Source: an uncultured Blautia sp. (GTDB taxonomy: Bacteria > Bacillota > Clostridia > Lachnospirales > Lachnospiraceae). From it: a DNA stretch of 36,240 nt. The notes below the pieces were generated by a model that made no database searches, had not been told where the DNA came from, and was given only the letters and a program-made list of their open reading frames with translations. The stretch spans positions 1-36,240 of the forward strand of contig CALWSM010000008.1 of the NCBI GenBank assembly GCA_944384185.1, read 5' to 3'. Of the stretch, positions 7,317 through 16,143 are shown in pieces (within the stretch, counting starts at the first letter, position 1; each line of letters begins with the position of its first letter). The translations under genes were made by a program, and so were the position numbers.

Positions 7317-7853
7317 TTACATAAGTTTTTCAATATCAAATTCACTTTCTTCAATTCCATAGTTTACCGCCTTTTTTAAGGCTTCAACTTCTTCACTACT
7401 TAACATAACATAGGATTCCCCATTTACGATCTCTTTAATATACATAAAGCAATTTTCTCTGCTATGTATGGCGTTTAGTAGAAATCCCGTATTATCCTTA
7501 TCCAGCAGCGCAAGTACAAAGCTGAGTTTTCCCCCCATATCCTCAAAAGCATCATATTTTATGATGCCATATTTATGAAGGGAGCGGTTGTAAAGCTTCT
7601 CAAGCTTCTGGATATTCTCTCTATTGATCTCACTGTTGCTTTCCAGCTTCTCGATCATATCAAATTTTCTTTTGAAAAGCCGTTCCAGAGATTGTCCGTC
7701 TTTACCCTTCATAAAGATCTTATATTTTTTATTCAATCTGTTTATTCCAAGAGAGAGATGAAAAACACAGACCAAAAGTAAGATCACCAGGATCAGAAGG
7801 GAAAGAAGCAGGCTTCCCGAGTAATTCTGAAGTGATTCTAAAAAATTATTCAT
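7317..7853 (-). CDS. DUF4446 family membrane-anchored protein
   Basis: 178 residues: an N-terminal membrane helix (about residues 14-35), a Lys/Arg-rich coiled-coil stretch (residues 40-90, SLERLFKRKFDMIEKLE...) and a globular C-terminal domain containing FEDMGGKLSFVLALLDKDNTGFLLNAIHSRE, which is the DUF4446 signature. The family is regularly encoded next to spo0J in clostridia, as here (21 nt after parB, 20 nt before serS). Function is unknown; its position suggests a membrane link for segregation or sporulation control, which is inference only. Confidence 0.8.
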   Translation of the reverse strand: MNNFLESLQNYSGSLLLSLLILVILLLVCVFHLSLGINRLNKKYKIFMKGKDGQSLERLFKRKFDMIEKLESNSEINRENIQKLEKLYNRSLHKYGIIKYDAFEDMGGKLSFVLALLDKDNTGFLLNAIHSRENCFMYIKEIVNGESYVMLSSEEVEALKKAVNYGIEESEFDIEKLM

Positions 7854-7874
7854 ATGTACTCTGACCCCTTTATA

Positions 7875-8804
7875 TTATCTGATAGTCTCTAAAAGTTCAA
7901 CGATCCGTTCCAGTTCTTCCTGGGAATAATAAGCGATCTCAATTCTCCCCTTATCCTTATTTTTCCGGTGGATCGCCACTTTAGACCCTATGATGCCTTT
8001 GATTTTCTCTTCCAGCTGTTTGTAAACCAGCTCCTGAGCCTGGTCTTTCTCCTTTTTCTTCTCCTTCTCAGAAGGATTCAAAATTCCCTTAACCAGCTTT
8101 TCCGTCTCTCTTACACTGAGTTTTTCATCAAAAACCTTAACCGCTGCAGCATGCTGCAGATCTTTGTCTTCGATGGCCAGAAGGGCTCTGGCGTGCCCGG
8201 TAGTCAGCATTTCCTCAACAAGCATCTGCTGTACCCGCTGATCCAGCTTCAGCAGTCTCATAGAGTTTGTCACTGCTGTCCTGCTTTTTGCCACCCGTTC
8301 AGCAATGGTATCCTGCTTCAGATGAAATTCTTCCATCAGCCGTTTATAAGCAGCAGCTTCTTCAATAGGATTCAGATTCTCCCTCTGGATATTTTCGATC
8401 AGCGAGATTTCCACCGCTTCCTGATCCGAAAAATCTTTCACCAGTACAGGGATTTCTTTAACGCCGGCCAGTTTCGATGCTCTCCACCGTCTTTCACCTG
8501 CAATGATCTCGTAATAATCCTCTTTTTTCTGCACCAGCAGCGGCTGCAGCACGCCAAACTGTTTTATTGACTCGGCCAGCTCCAGAAGAGCATCCTCGTC
8601 AAATTGTTTTCTGGGCTGTTTGCGGTTAGGCTCCACCTGAGCCAGTTTAACCATAAACACATTGTCCTTTGCAGCCTTTCCTGTTTCTTTTTTCACAGGT
8701 TTTTCTGATTTTTTTTCTTCCATCCTGGGCTTTGAGCTGTCACTGATCATAGCGTCCAGGCCTCGTCCCAGGCCTCTTCCTAAACCGCTCTTTTTTGCCG
8801 TCAT
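7875..8804 (-). CDS. parB: chromosome partitioning protein ParB / Spo0J
   Basis: 309 residues. After a basic N-terminal stretch ([12 protein letters not shown]), the ParB/Srx CTPase domain is seen with GVLQPLLVQ and [19 protein letters not shown], then [14 protein letters not shown], the helix-turn-helix ([23 protein letters not shown]), TGHARALLA, and a C-terminal dimerisation region. It is a CTP-dependent clamp that loads at parS and spreads; three perfect parS sites are present at 9694, 9770 and 11135. The ATG overlaps the parA stop (ATGA), so the pair is coupled. Confidence 0.96.
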   Translation of the reverse strand: MTAKKSGLGRGLGRGLDAMISDSSKPRMEEKKSEKPVKKETGKAAKDNVFMVKLAQVEPNRKQPRKQFDEDALLELAESIKQFGVLQPLLVQKKEDYYEIIAGERRWRASKLAGVKEIPVLVKDFSDQEAVEISLIENIQRENLNPIEEAAAYKRLMEEFHLKQDTIAERVAKSRTAVTNSMRLLKLDQRVQQMLVEEMLTTGHARALLAIEDKDLQHAAAVKVFDEKLSVRETEKLVKGILNPSEKEKKKEKDQAQELVYKQLEEKIKGIIGSKVAIHRKNKDKGRIEIAYYSQEELERIVELLETIR

Positions 8805-9571
8805 ACTTCATCCTCCCTATGTAAAACCTCTTCCGCAAGAAGGCGGTAGCTTTCTGCCCCTACAGACCGGGTATCATACAGATTAATGGGCATACCGTAG
8901 CTGGGCGCCTCAGCCAGTCTGACATTTCTGGGGATAATCGTTTTATAAATAGACTGATTCAGATTGGCTTTTACATTTTCCACCACCTGGAGAGAAAGAT
9001 TTGTTCTTGCGTCATACATAGTAAAGACAACGCCTTCCATGATCAAATTCGGATTTAATCTTTCTTTTACCAGTTCAATGGTATGGATCAGCTGTGTAAG
9101 TCCCTCCAGTGCATAATATTCACACTGAATTGGCACCAGCACAGAGTCTGCTGTAGTCATAGCGTTAATTGTCAGAATATTCAGGGACGGGGGACAATCC
9201 ATAATAATGAAATCATAGCTGTCTTTAATTGTGTCTATCTGTTTTTTTAACAGAAACTCTCTTCCTTCAATTCCTACCAGCTCTATTTCCGCTCCTGCGA
9301 GATTAACATTCGAAGGTATCAGAGAAAGATTCTCGTATACATTCTCCATAATGCAATCCTTCAGTTCACATTCTCCTACAAGCAGTTCATAAAGGGTGTT
9401 TGACGCCTCATTTTTGTCAACTCCCACGCCGCTTGTGGCGTTTCCCTGTGGATCAATATCTATCAGCAGGACTTTTTGATTCTGTTCTGCTAAACATGCA
9501 GAAAGATTAATAGCCGTGGTTGATTTACCTACTCCGCCCTTTTGATTAGCAATTGCAATAATTCTTCCCAC
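8801..9571 (-). CDS. soj: chromosome partitioning ATPase ParA / Soj
   Basis: 256 residues starting with GTG at 9571 ([18 protein letters not shown]), preceded by AAGGGG. The deviant Walker A KGGVGKST, the switch [12 protein letters not shown] and the Walker B region [11 protein letters not shown] identify a ParA/MinD-type ATPase without the N-terminal DNA-binding extension of plasmid ParA, i.e. the chromosomal Soj type. It works with ParB on the origin, and in Bacillus also modulates DnaA. It is first in the operon with parB, DUF4446, serS and DUF3881. Confidence 0.96.
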   Translation of the reverse strand: MGRIIAIANQKGGVGKSTTAINLSACLAEQNQKVLLIDIDPQGNATSGVGVDKNEASNTLYELLVGECELKDCIMENVYENLSLIPSNVNLAGAEIELVGIEGREFLLKKQIDTIKDSYDFIIMDCPPSLNILTINAMTTADSVLVPIQCEYYALEGLTQLIHTIELVKERLNPNLIMEGVVFTMYDARTNLSLQVVENVKANLNQSIYKTIIPRNVRLAEAPSYGMPINLYDTRSVGAESYRLLAEEVLHREDEV

Positions 9572-9658
9572 TTATATTTCCCCTTAATATAATAAAGTAT
9601 AAGTTATAGTATCATAAATTTCCCTGCACTTTTCCTGCAAGAATTCATTTTCAAAATT

Positions 9659-9687
9659 ATTATAGCACCTTTTTTTATGCATTTCTA
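9659..9687 (-). promoter_or_regulatory. candidate SigA promoter of soj-parB operon
   Basis: On the reverse strand a perfect TATAAT (9664-9659) is preceded at 17 nt by a weak -35, TAGAAA (9687-9682). The leader to the soj GTG is about 80 nt. The parS site at 9694-9709 abuts the -35 and could allow autorepression by ParB. A second possible pair (TTGCAG ... TATGAT) lies closer to the gene. Confidence 0.5.
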
Positions 9688-9693
9688 TAAAAA

Positions 9694-9709
9694 TGTTTCA
9701 CGTGAAACA
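9694..9709. other. parS site 1
   Basis: A perfect 16-nt palindrome TGTTTCACGTGAAACA, the canonical parS of Firmicutes, in the gap upstream of soj. It is bound by the ParB/Spo0J encoded 1 kb away and lies about 16 kb from oriC. Confidence 0.97.
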
Positions 9710-9769
9710 TTTTTTATGTTTTAGCAAAAAAAATGTCGTATTTTCATTTTTTCTTGTTCATGTTTTTAA

Positions 9770-9785
9770 TGTTTCACGTGAAACA
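9770..9785. other. parS site 2
   Basis: A second perfect TGTTTCACGTGAAACA, 76 nt from the first. It lies between the soj promoter and the promoter of the rightward hydrolase gene. Confidence 0.97.
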
Positions 9786-9822
9786 TACTTCTGAGCAAAA
9801 GAAATCTTCCAGGTAATTTTTC

Positions 9823-9851
9823 TTGTATATTTCCCTGCTATGTTTTATAAT
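9823..9851 (+). promoter_or_regulatory. SigA promoter of the hydrolase gene
   Basis: TTGTAT (9823-9828), a 17-nt spacer and a perfect TATAAT (9846-9851). The predicted leader is about 120 nt and contains an 18-codon reading frame (ATG 9892 to TGA at 9946-9948) with AAAGGA upstream, then a small TGCC/GGCA hairpin and the AGGAGG of the main gene. Confidence 0.7.
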
Positions 9852-9979
9852 AAAATAGTCAACTATAATGATACACGGAACAAAGGAACTCATGAACTTA
9901 CGCATAAGTGCTTGTAAATTCTTGGATTTCACCTGGTTTGTTGCCTGAAGGCATAAATATAGGAGGTAGTTGCTTTAGA

Positions 9980-10933
9980 ATGAAAAAAAATAAACATAGA
10001 CTTATTACTCTTGGCATTTTACTTACTTTTGCGACAGGTATTATATACCTTATAAACCGTTTAGTTTTTACCTCTGCCACTTTAAAAGATTTACTGAAAT
10101 CTTCCGCTAATAACTATTATAACTGGAGATTTGGAAAAGTATACTATAAGAAAAAAGGCAGCGGTTCCCCCCTTCTGCTAATACACGATCTTACCGTATA
10201 TAGTTCCGCTTATGAATGGAAAAACACAATTGATAAGCTTGCTGAATCACATACAGTGTATGCGATCGATCTTTTAGGGTGCGGACGCTCTGAAAAGCCA
10301 AGGATCACCTATACAAATTACTTATATGTTCAGCTCATTTCAGATTTTATTAAAAATGTGATCCATGAAAAGACAGATATTATTGCCAGCGGTTATTCCG
10401 GTTCTTTTTCCATACTTGCCTGTCACAATGAATCTTCTCTTTTTGGCAAGATCTTTTTAGTTAATCCGCCGGAATTATCTCTCCTGAACAAAATACCTGG
10501 AAAGAGAAGCAAATTTTATAAATTTATTATTGAGCTACCAGTCTTTGGCACATTAATTTACAATATGATCACCTGCCAAAGCAATGTACAATTACTTTTC
10601 ACAGAAAAATACCTGTATAATCCGTTTAATGTTACTGCTGAAATGATAGACACCTATTACGAAGCAGCCCACAAAGGCTTCAGTAATTCTAAATTCCTTC
10701 TTTCCAGTCTTATTGGCTGCTATACCAACAATAGCATCAATCACGGACTTAGGGAAATCGATCAAAGCATTATACTGATCTCAGGCGGAGAGGAGGAAAA
10801 TGCTATGGAAGCTCAAAAAGCATATGTGAATATGAATCCTTCTATTGAAACCTGTATTGTAGAGAGGACAAAGCATCTTCCACATTTGGAAAACGCTGAT
10901 AAATTTATAGAATTAATGAATATTTATCTGTAA
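9980..10933 (+). CDS. membrane-anchored alpha/beta hydrolase
   Basis: 317 residues from the ATG at 9980; the frame extends upstream to 9908 but that part lies before the AGGAGG at 9961-9966 (13 nt from the ATG, rather long). A membrane helix covers residues 9-27. The fold is recognised by PLLLIHDLTVYSSAYEW (oxyanion strand; HG is replaced by HD), VYAIDLLGCGRSEKP, the nucleophile elbow GYSGS with Ser140, and a C-terminal His in KHLPHLE. The usual acid position has ISGGEEEN, so the acid may be Glu. Substrate unknown. It is the only gene left of oriC that points toward the origin, is A/T-richer than its neighbours and is bracketed by parS sites, which may reflect insertion. Confidence 0.82.
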   Translation: MKKNKHRLITLGILLTFATGIIYLINRLVFTSATLKDLLKSSANNYYNWRFGKVYYKKKGSGSPLLLIHDLTVYSSAYEWKNTIDKLAESHTVYAIDLLGCGRSEKPRITYTNYLYVQLISDFIKNVIHEKTDIIASGYSGSFSILACHNESSLFGKIFLVNPPELSLLNKIPGKRSKFYKFIIELPVFGTLIYNMITCQSNVQLLFTEKYLYNPFNVTAEMIDTYYEAAHKGFSNSKFLLSSLIGCYTNNSINHGLREIDQSIILISGGEEENAMEAQKAYVNMNPSIETCIVERTKHLPHLENADKFIELMNIYL

Positions 10934-11069
10934 TATTGGATTTCCTGTGTTTCCTAACATGTAAATTTACTCCTAAGCAGGGGTAAAAGCCATGGAAATC
11001 AATTATATTCGAAAAAACTATCCGATGCCTGCCTGCGCAAGCGCAGCGGTCGCCGGATCAACGTATTAT

Positions 11070-11110
11070 AAAAAGGGATAGCGTCAGATCAACTGACGGT
11101 ATCCCTTTTT
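11070..11110. terminator. bidirectional intrinsic terminator
   Basis: AAAAAGGGATA-G-CGTCAG pairs with CTGACG-G-TATCCCTTTTT around a 5-nt ATCAA loop, with one G-G mismatch. A and T runs flank both sides, so it can end both the rightward hydrolase transcript and the leftward DUF4340 transcript. A separate small hairpin (CTGCGC-AA-GCGCAG) lies just before it at 11033-11046. Confidence 0.88.
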
Positions 11111-11134
11111 ATCGATAGGATTTTTCATAGAGAA

Positions 11135-11150
11135 TGTTTCACGTGAAACA
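11135..11150. other. parS site 3
   Basis: A third perfect TGTTTCACGTGAAACA, 3 nt beyond the stop codon of the DUF4340 gene and about 1.35 kb from site 2. It is separated from the other two by the hydrolase gene. Confidence 0.97.
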
Positions 11151-11153
11151 TTA

Positions 11154-12629
11154 TTATTCCAATTCTTCCATAGCTGTATCAAATGCTTCCAGGAATTCTC
11201 TGACATCCATCTTATTTACCAGAGAATGATTTCCTTTGGAATCTATTACAAGATAGAAGTTTGTATCATAAGGATAATAATCTACCGTTACATTGATTCC
11301 TCCTTGCTTATAAAAGTTAATCGTCATATCCGGTTCACCGGAAGGCTGTGCATTTTCGTCCTGACTTTGCCAGGTCATAGCGGTAATCATATTATAGAAG
11401 TTGATAAAATCTGTTAGTTTTATTTCCTTGTCGTTAATCATGTACCTTGTTTCTTCGGTTGTTTCGCCGTCTTCCTCTTCGCTTTCTACTTCTGTAGTCT
11501 CTAATTTAGCCACATAAGTCTCTCCGTTTCTGGTAAAAGTTACGGTATCAAGATCTGCAAAGGTATAATCCGCTACCTTTGTCGTAAGGAAATCTTCTTT
11601 CTCCACATCTGTAATTCCCTGTATGGAAGATACTCCTATGGTGTATATGCAGGAATTCTCCTGGAGTTTTCCATAATAATAGTTTTGATCCTCTGTCTGT
11701 TTACCCAGGAGCATGACCATCTGCTTTGCAACCGTTACGGTAGATTCTTCCTCTTCATCTTCCTCTGCGCTTTCTTCACTGCTTTCGGTTTCTTCAGAAT
11801 CGGAATCCTCGGTTTCTTCCTCAACCTGATAGTCTACTGTAATTGTGACAGGATCAGCAAGTCCATAGGTTTCCAGTGTACTCTGATCATAGGTCACGTA
11901 ATCTGTCCAGCTTAAAGCAGAAAAATTATCCATATAGGTAGACACCAGAGAACTGTCCGCCGGAATCTGGCTTCCATCTGTATCTTCAAATGTCCATCCC
12001 GTTTCCGATGTACCGTCCTGATATAAGCTTGCCGTTCCCTCGGGTTTCTGGATCTTTACACTGGTTATCGTGCTTCCTGTAATACTTGGGATCTCCTCTT
12101 TTTCTGCAAGATCCCCTAATTCAAACTGTAAATTTGTTTTTAAGCTGGTATCTACCAGATAGATTTTACTTGCATCATCATTCAGGCTCATATAACAGCC
12201 CGATACTGCGTCATTTGTAGATCCCAGAGCCAGTTTTGTCTGTTCTCCCTGTGCATCTGTCACTGTAGCGGTAACTTCCGGATCTTCTAATCCATAGTCC
12301 TCCAGATTTTCCGGATCTTCAATGATTCTGGAAGAAGATATAGAAGTCAATGTTGACACTTTATTTAATATCGCTGATTCACTTAAAGGAAAGTTTTCAT
12401 CCTGGACATAGCTCCAGGTATCGTCGCCGTGAGAAAAATCAAAGGTATTCCCACCTGAAACAATCTCTATGTCGCTGATATCCTCTGCGTCAATCTGGAA
12501 AACCGTTTCCTCGGCGTCCTCTTCTTCTGTCTTTTCTTCATCCAGGTTCAAGTATCTGAGTAGAAAATACGCTCCCAGTAAAAGAATTAAGATAACAATT
12601 CCAACAATTAATCCTTTTTTATTCTTCAT
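11154..12629 (-). CDS. DUF4340 domain-containing protein
   Basis: 491 residues: an N-terminal membrane helix (about residues 7-25), then a large extracytoplasmic region with two DUF4340-like repeats (SDIEIVSGGNTFDFSHGDDTW... with ENLEDYGLEDPEVTATVTD, and SALSWTDYVTYDQSTLETYGLADPVTITVDY). A highly acidic Ser/Glu linker covers residues 270-300. DUF4340 proteins typically follow GldG-type genes, as here (1 nt after the GldG stop), and probably form the extracellular part of the same exporter. Its ligand is unknown. It is the last gene of the ABC operon and is followed by the bidirectional terminator. Confidence 0.85.
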   Translation of the reverse strand: MKNKKGLIVGIVILILLLGAYFLLRYLNLDEEKTEEEDAEETVFQIDAEDISDIEIVSGGNTFDFSHGDDTWSYVQDENFPLSESAILNKVSTLTSISSSRIIEDPENLEDYGLEDPEVTATVTDAQGEQTKLALGSTNDAVSGCYMSLNDDASKIYLVDTSLKTNLQFELGDLAEKEEIPSITGSTITSVKIQKPEGTASLYQDGTSETGWTFEDTDGSQIPADSSLVSTYMDNFSALSWTDYVTYDQSTLETYGLADPVTITVDYQVEEETEDSDSEETESSEESAEEDEEEESTVTVAKQMVMLLGKQTEDQNYYYGKLQENSCIYTIGVSSIQGITDVEKEDFLTTKVADYTFADLDTVTFTRNGETYVAKLETTEVESEEEDGETTEETRYMINDKEIKLTDFINFYNMITAMTWQSQDENAQPSGEPDMTINFYKQGGINVTVDYYPYDTNFYLVIDSKGNHSLVNKMDVREFLEAFDTAMEELE

Positions 12630-12630
12630 A

Positions 12631-14148
12631 TTACTGTTTTCTCCTCTTCATCCAGATTCCAAATCCGATCAGCAGGGTGCAGACAGGTATCACAGCAATT
12701 ACAAAGATGCTCCAGAAACTTACATCTGCTGCTGAGACTGTAAGTGTAGAGGTATCCAGGCTCTTACTTGGGATAGAGATGGCGTTAGTATCTTCTCCCT
12801 CAGACTGGCACAGCCAGGATAAAGAAGAGGATAAAAGCTCATAATTGGCTCCGGATACATAGCTGTTGATAGTGTCGTCAAATATACTGCTTGAAGCAAA
12901 ATAAACAATCTGGGTCTGGTCTTCCTCTCCAATCTCTTCGGTGACAGATACTCCAAGATCAAATGGCCCGTCTATATCTGTGCTTTCCTTTTCCATGGTC
13001 TCCATATTTTCCAGGTCTGTTTTAGAATAGGCGCTGTCTGAGGTTGTAAGAATACTCTCTATGTTCAGGGAATCTCTTACATTGTCTAACTTCTCAATTC
13101 CCTGGGCAAGTGCCAGAAGGACATATCTGCTCTGAGAAGAAAGGGCTAAAGTCACGTCGCTGCTTTCAATGTTTGGAAGGAGATAGTAAGGATTCTGGGA
13201 AATATAATGGCTGGTATCCCCTTCCATTACAATACCTTCCACTGGACGAACCCCGTAATTTTCCAAAACGGATTCAAAATTCGGCATATCTTCATCTGTA
13301 TAATTGGAAACGATCAGGGCCTTGCCTCCGTTTTCCAGATAGGTAATGATCTTGTTGGCCTCATCCTCCGACAGATCCGTAGCAGGAGAGAAAATAAAGA
13401 GGCAGGAGGCGTCTTCCGGAACCTGCTCCTCTGTAAGCAGATTCAAAGACTGGATCTCAATGTTTGCTTTCTGGACAGTTTCCGTCATAGTACTGCTCAT
13501 AGAAGCTTCATTATGGCCCTCCAGAGTGTACAGGATCGGCATATTATCAGAAATCACATAGTCGATAGCGCTGGTAAGCTGTCCCTCTCCATCGAATGCC
13601 GTTGTCTCCTGGGTATAAGTCTGATAGTTAATACTGGTTTCATACATATCGCTGTAGTCCACGATCCGGCTCTTCTCTCCACATACAACGATGATGCTGT
13701 TATTGCTGACAGAATCTGACGTATACTGCTGGGCAAAAGTAGGATAGACCGCAGGATCTTTCTGCTCTACGGTTATGTGATCTGTTCTTTCTTCATAACG
13801 CTCCAACAGCCTCTGGATGTCAGAACTCTCTGTCCCATCCTGGGCGATAAAATATAATTCTACATCCTTATCCAGACTGCCCAGGAGTTCTTTTGTCTGA
13901 TCCCCGATGGTATAGAGTTTTTCACTGCTGAGATCGATTTCCCGGATGCTGGTGGGCAATTCCTGGATAACCAGGTTCAGTACCACAACGATCGCAATGA
14001 CCATGGCTACGATCCCAATACTGTAAGATCCCTGCCTTAATACCTTTTTATTTTCTCTTCTTTTTTCTTTAATATTACTAATAATATTATTAATATTTAT
14101 TTTTCTTTTCAAATTCTTTATACTGAACTTTCTTTTTGGCTGGTTCAT
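12631..14148 (-). CDS. GldG-like ABC transporter auxiliary protein
   Basis: 505 residues. A basic N-terminus precedes a membrane helix (about residues 45-66, SIGIVAMVIAIVVVLNLVIQ). The long extracytoplasmic domain begins with the IREIDLSSEKLYTIGDQTKELL motif typical of the ABC_transp_aux / GldG family. A second helix near the C-terminus (about residues 478-500, SIFVIAVIPVCTLLIGFGIW) ends in MKRRKQ. The family accompanies GldA/GldF permeases; in Flavobacteria it is tied to gliding, while in Firmicutes its role is unknown. The start ATG has AAAGGAG 8-9 nt upstream. It lies 21 nt after the permease gene. Confidence 0.88.
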   Translation of the reverse strand: MNQPKRKFSIKNLKRKININNIISNIKEKRRENKKVLRQGSYSIGIVAMVIAIVVVLNLVIQELPTSIREIDLSSEKLYTIGDQTKELLGSLDKDVELYFIAQDGTESSDIQRLLERYEERTDHITVEQKDPAVYPTFAQQYTSDSVSNNSIIVVCGEKSRIVDYSDMYETSINYQTYTQETTAFDGEGQLTSAIDYVISDNMPILYTLEGHNEASMSSTMTETVQKANIEIQSLNLLTEEQVPEDASCLFIFSPATDLSEDEANKIITYLENGGKALIVSNYTDEDMPNFESVLENYGVRPVEGIVMEGDTSHYISQNPYYLLPNIESSDVTLALSSQSRYVLLALAQGIEKLDNVRDSLNIESILTTSDSAYSKTDLENMETMEKESTDIDGPFDLGVSVTEEIGEEDQTQIVYFASSSIFDDTINSYVSGANYELLSSSLSWLCQSEGEDTNAISIPSKSLDTSTLTVSAADVSFWSIFVIAVIPVCTLLIGFGIWMKRRKQ

Positions 14149-14169
14149 TTCTGCATCTCCTTTCCCTTT

Positions 14170-15033
14170 TTAGCTCCAACGCCGTTTTTGTATGCACTGA
14201 ATGGTAAGAAACACAAAAATGCAGATAACCGACAGCATATAGATGATCCCTGACACATCTAAAATCCCGCCTACAAAGCTGTCATAATGGTTTGCAATCG
14301 AAAGAAGATCTAAAAACTTCTGGATCAGTCCCTCGTAAAGAGATGATCTGACAATATACAGCACAATATTTATAGCGATCAGCACAACACCCAGAATGGA
14401 AGATAAAACCATGTCTTTCGTCATCTGATATACCATCAATGCGATCAATACAGAGATTACCAGGAAGGTTACAAAAGACGCCGCAGAAGTGCTGGAGAAG
14501 AAGCTGGATATCCCGTCCATCACATAGCTGCAGAACAGCGCCGCAAAGGTGATCACCGCCGCAATGATCTGGCTCTCTGTGACAGAGGACAGGAAAAGCC
14601 CCACGGCAATCTGTGCGCACCCCAGAAGGAAAAATCCGAAAACTGCAATATAAACAGTAGCATAAGAAACGGTTCCGTATTTTCCCATAATAAGCGGATA
14701 GCACCCGGTTATCAAAATCGGGATCAGATATATGGTGAGCATGCTGAGATATTTTCCCATTACGATTTTCCACACTGGCACAGGAGCCGTAAGAAGCAGC
14801 TGATCTGTTTTATTTTTCTTTTCCTCTGATAGTATCCGCATGGTAAGTATAGGCGTAATGATCAGGAAAAGAAAGATGACTGCGCTAAGCGTCGTCCCGA
14901 AATCCGGGCTTGCATACTGGAGATTATACGCAGTAAAATAGATCCCCAGAATCAATAAGATAAAAGCAATAAATACATATCCGATCATAGAAGTAAGATA
15001 ACTTCTCAATTCTTTTTTATAGACTGCCAGCAT
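14170..15033 (-). CDS. ABC transporter permease (GldF/ABC-2 type)
   Basis: 287 residues, six predicted membrane helices with short loops. The N-terminal MLAVYKKELRSYLTSMIGYVFIA, then LTMRILSEEKKNKTDQLLLTAPV, is the conserved coupling segment of the ABC-2/GldF permease family. It sits 2 nt after the ATPase gene, so the two are made together. Substrate unknown. Confidence 0.9.
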   Translation of the reverse strand: MLAVYKKELRSYLTSMIGYVFIAFILLILGIYFTAYNLQYASPDFGTTLSAVIFLFLIITPILTMRILSEEKKNKTDQLLLTAPVPVWKIVMGKYLSMLTIYLIPILITGCYPLIMGKYGTVSYATVYIAVFGFFLLGCAQIAVGLFLSSVTESQIIAAVITFAALFCSYVMDGISSFFSSTSAASFVTFLVISVLIALMVYQMTKDMVLSSILGVVLIAINIVLYIVRSSLYEGLIQKFLDLLSIANHYDSFVGGILDVSGIIYMLSVICIFVFLTIQCIQKRRWS

Positions 15034-15035
15034 AA

Positions 15036-16037
15036 CTATTCTTCTCCCTCCTCTTTGATCCCGTCTTCAAAAATATCATTTTCTGTAAGTCTGACCGCCG
15101 GTTTCCTTTCATCGGTAAGCTTCAGGAAGACTTCCTCCAACGACATGTTCGAAGACTGCATTTTTAAAATCGGGCACTTTGCCTCTGCAAGGGCAAAGAA
15201 AATATTCTCTCTCATATCCATCTGGCCGGATATTTTTATCGTAAAATCGCAGGCGCCGGGAACAATAGAATTATGGTAAACCACATCTTCTATATTTTCT
15301 ACCAGATCCAGAGCCTTTCGGATCTCCCCTTCCTTTCCTTTTACTGTCATTTCCAGTGAATTTGCACCGGACATGATGCGGCTGAGGTTTTCCGGAGAAT
15401 CGCTGGCAACCAGCTTTCCCTTGTCAATGATCAGCACGTAATCGCAGACTGCGCTCACCTCTGACAGAATATGAGAGCTTAAGATCACCGTATGGTTTTT
15501 CCCCAGGCTCTTGATCAGATCCCTGATCTCTATGATCTGCTTGGGATCCAATCCCACCGTAGGCTCATCCAGGATAATGATCTCCGGATATCCCAGAAGA
15601 GCCTGGGCCAGTCCTACCCTCTGCTTGTACCCTTTCGACAGATTTTTGATCAGTCTGTTTTTCACATTCTGGATCTTTGTAGTTGACATAACTCCATTGA
15701 TATTCCCCTCTCTTTTTTCCCTGGGGATCCCTTTCAGCTCTGCCGCAAATTCCAGATATTCTTTTGCCGTCATATCCTGGTACAGAGGCGGCAGCTCGGG
15801 AAGATACCCGATTTTTTTCTTTGCCTCTTCCGGCTCTTCCAGGATATTGTGTCCATCGATCAAAATATCCCCTTCCGTAGACCCAATGTACCCGGTGATC
15901 ATATTCATGGTGGTAGACTTTCCTGCACCGTTAGGGCCTAGAAAACCATAAATTTTTCCTTTTTCCACAGTAAAATTTAAATGGTCCACAGCCACATGAT
16001 CTCCGTACTTTTTCACAAGATTTCTTACTTCGATCAA
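15036..16037 (-). CDS. ABC transporter ATP-binding protein (GldA type)
   Basis: 333 residues starting with TTG at 16037, preceded at 7 nt by AAGGAGG. Walker A GPNGAGKST (residues 34-42), Q-loop YLPELPPLYQD, signature LSKGYKQRVGLAQALLG, Walker B IIILDEPTVGLD and the switch His in ILSSHILSEV are all intact. The C-terminal extension (from about residue 225, SLEMTVKGKEGEI...) matches that of GldA-like exporters. First gene of the ATPase-permease-GldG-DUF4340 operon. No convincing SigA promoter is visible in the 100 nt upstream. Confidence 0.93.
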   Translation of the reverse strand: MIEVRNLVKKYGDHVAVDHLNFTVEKGKIYGFLGPNGAGKSTTMNMITGYIGSTEGDILIDGHNILEEPEEAKKKIGYLPELPPLYQDMTAKEYLEFAAELKGIPREKREGNINGVMSTTKIQNVKNRLIKNLSKGYKQRVGLAQALLGYPEIIILDEPTVGLDPKQIIEIRDLIKSLGKNHTVILSSHILSEVSAVCDYVLIIDKGKLVASDSPENLSRIMSGANSLEMTVKGKEGEIRKALDLVENIEDVVYHNSIVPGACDFTIKISGQMDMRENIFFALAEAKCPILKMQSSNMSLEEVFLKLTDERKPAVRLTENDIFEDGIKEEGEE

Positions 16038-16143
16038 GATACTCCCTCCTTGTTAAGCTTTTTTGACTGTTTTATTTTATGGGAAAAATGTGATAAAAAT
16101 TAGATAAGAATGTGATTTTTCTGTGAAACAAAAGACTTGCGGC

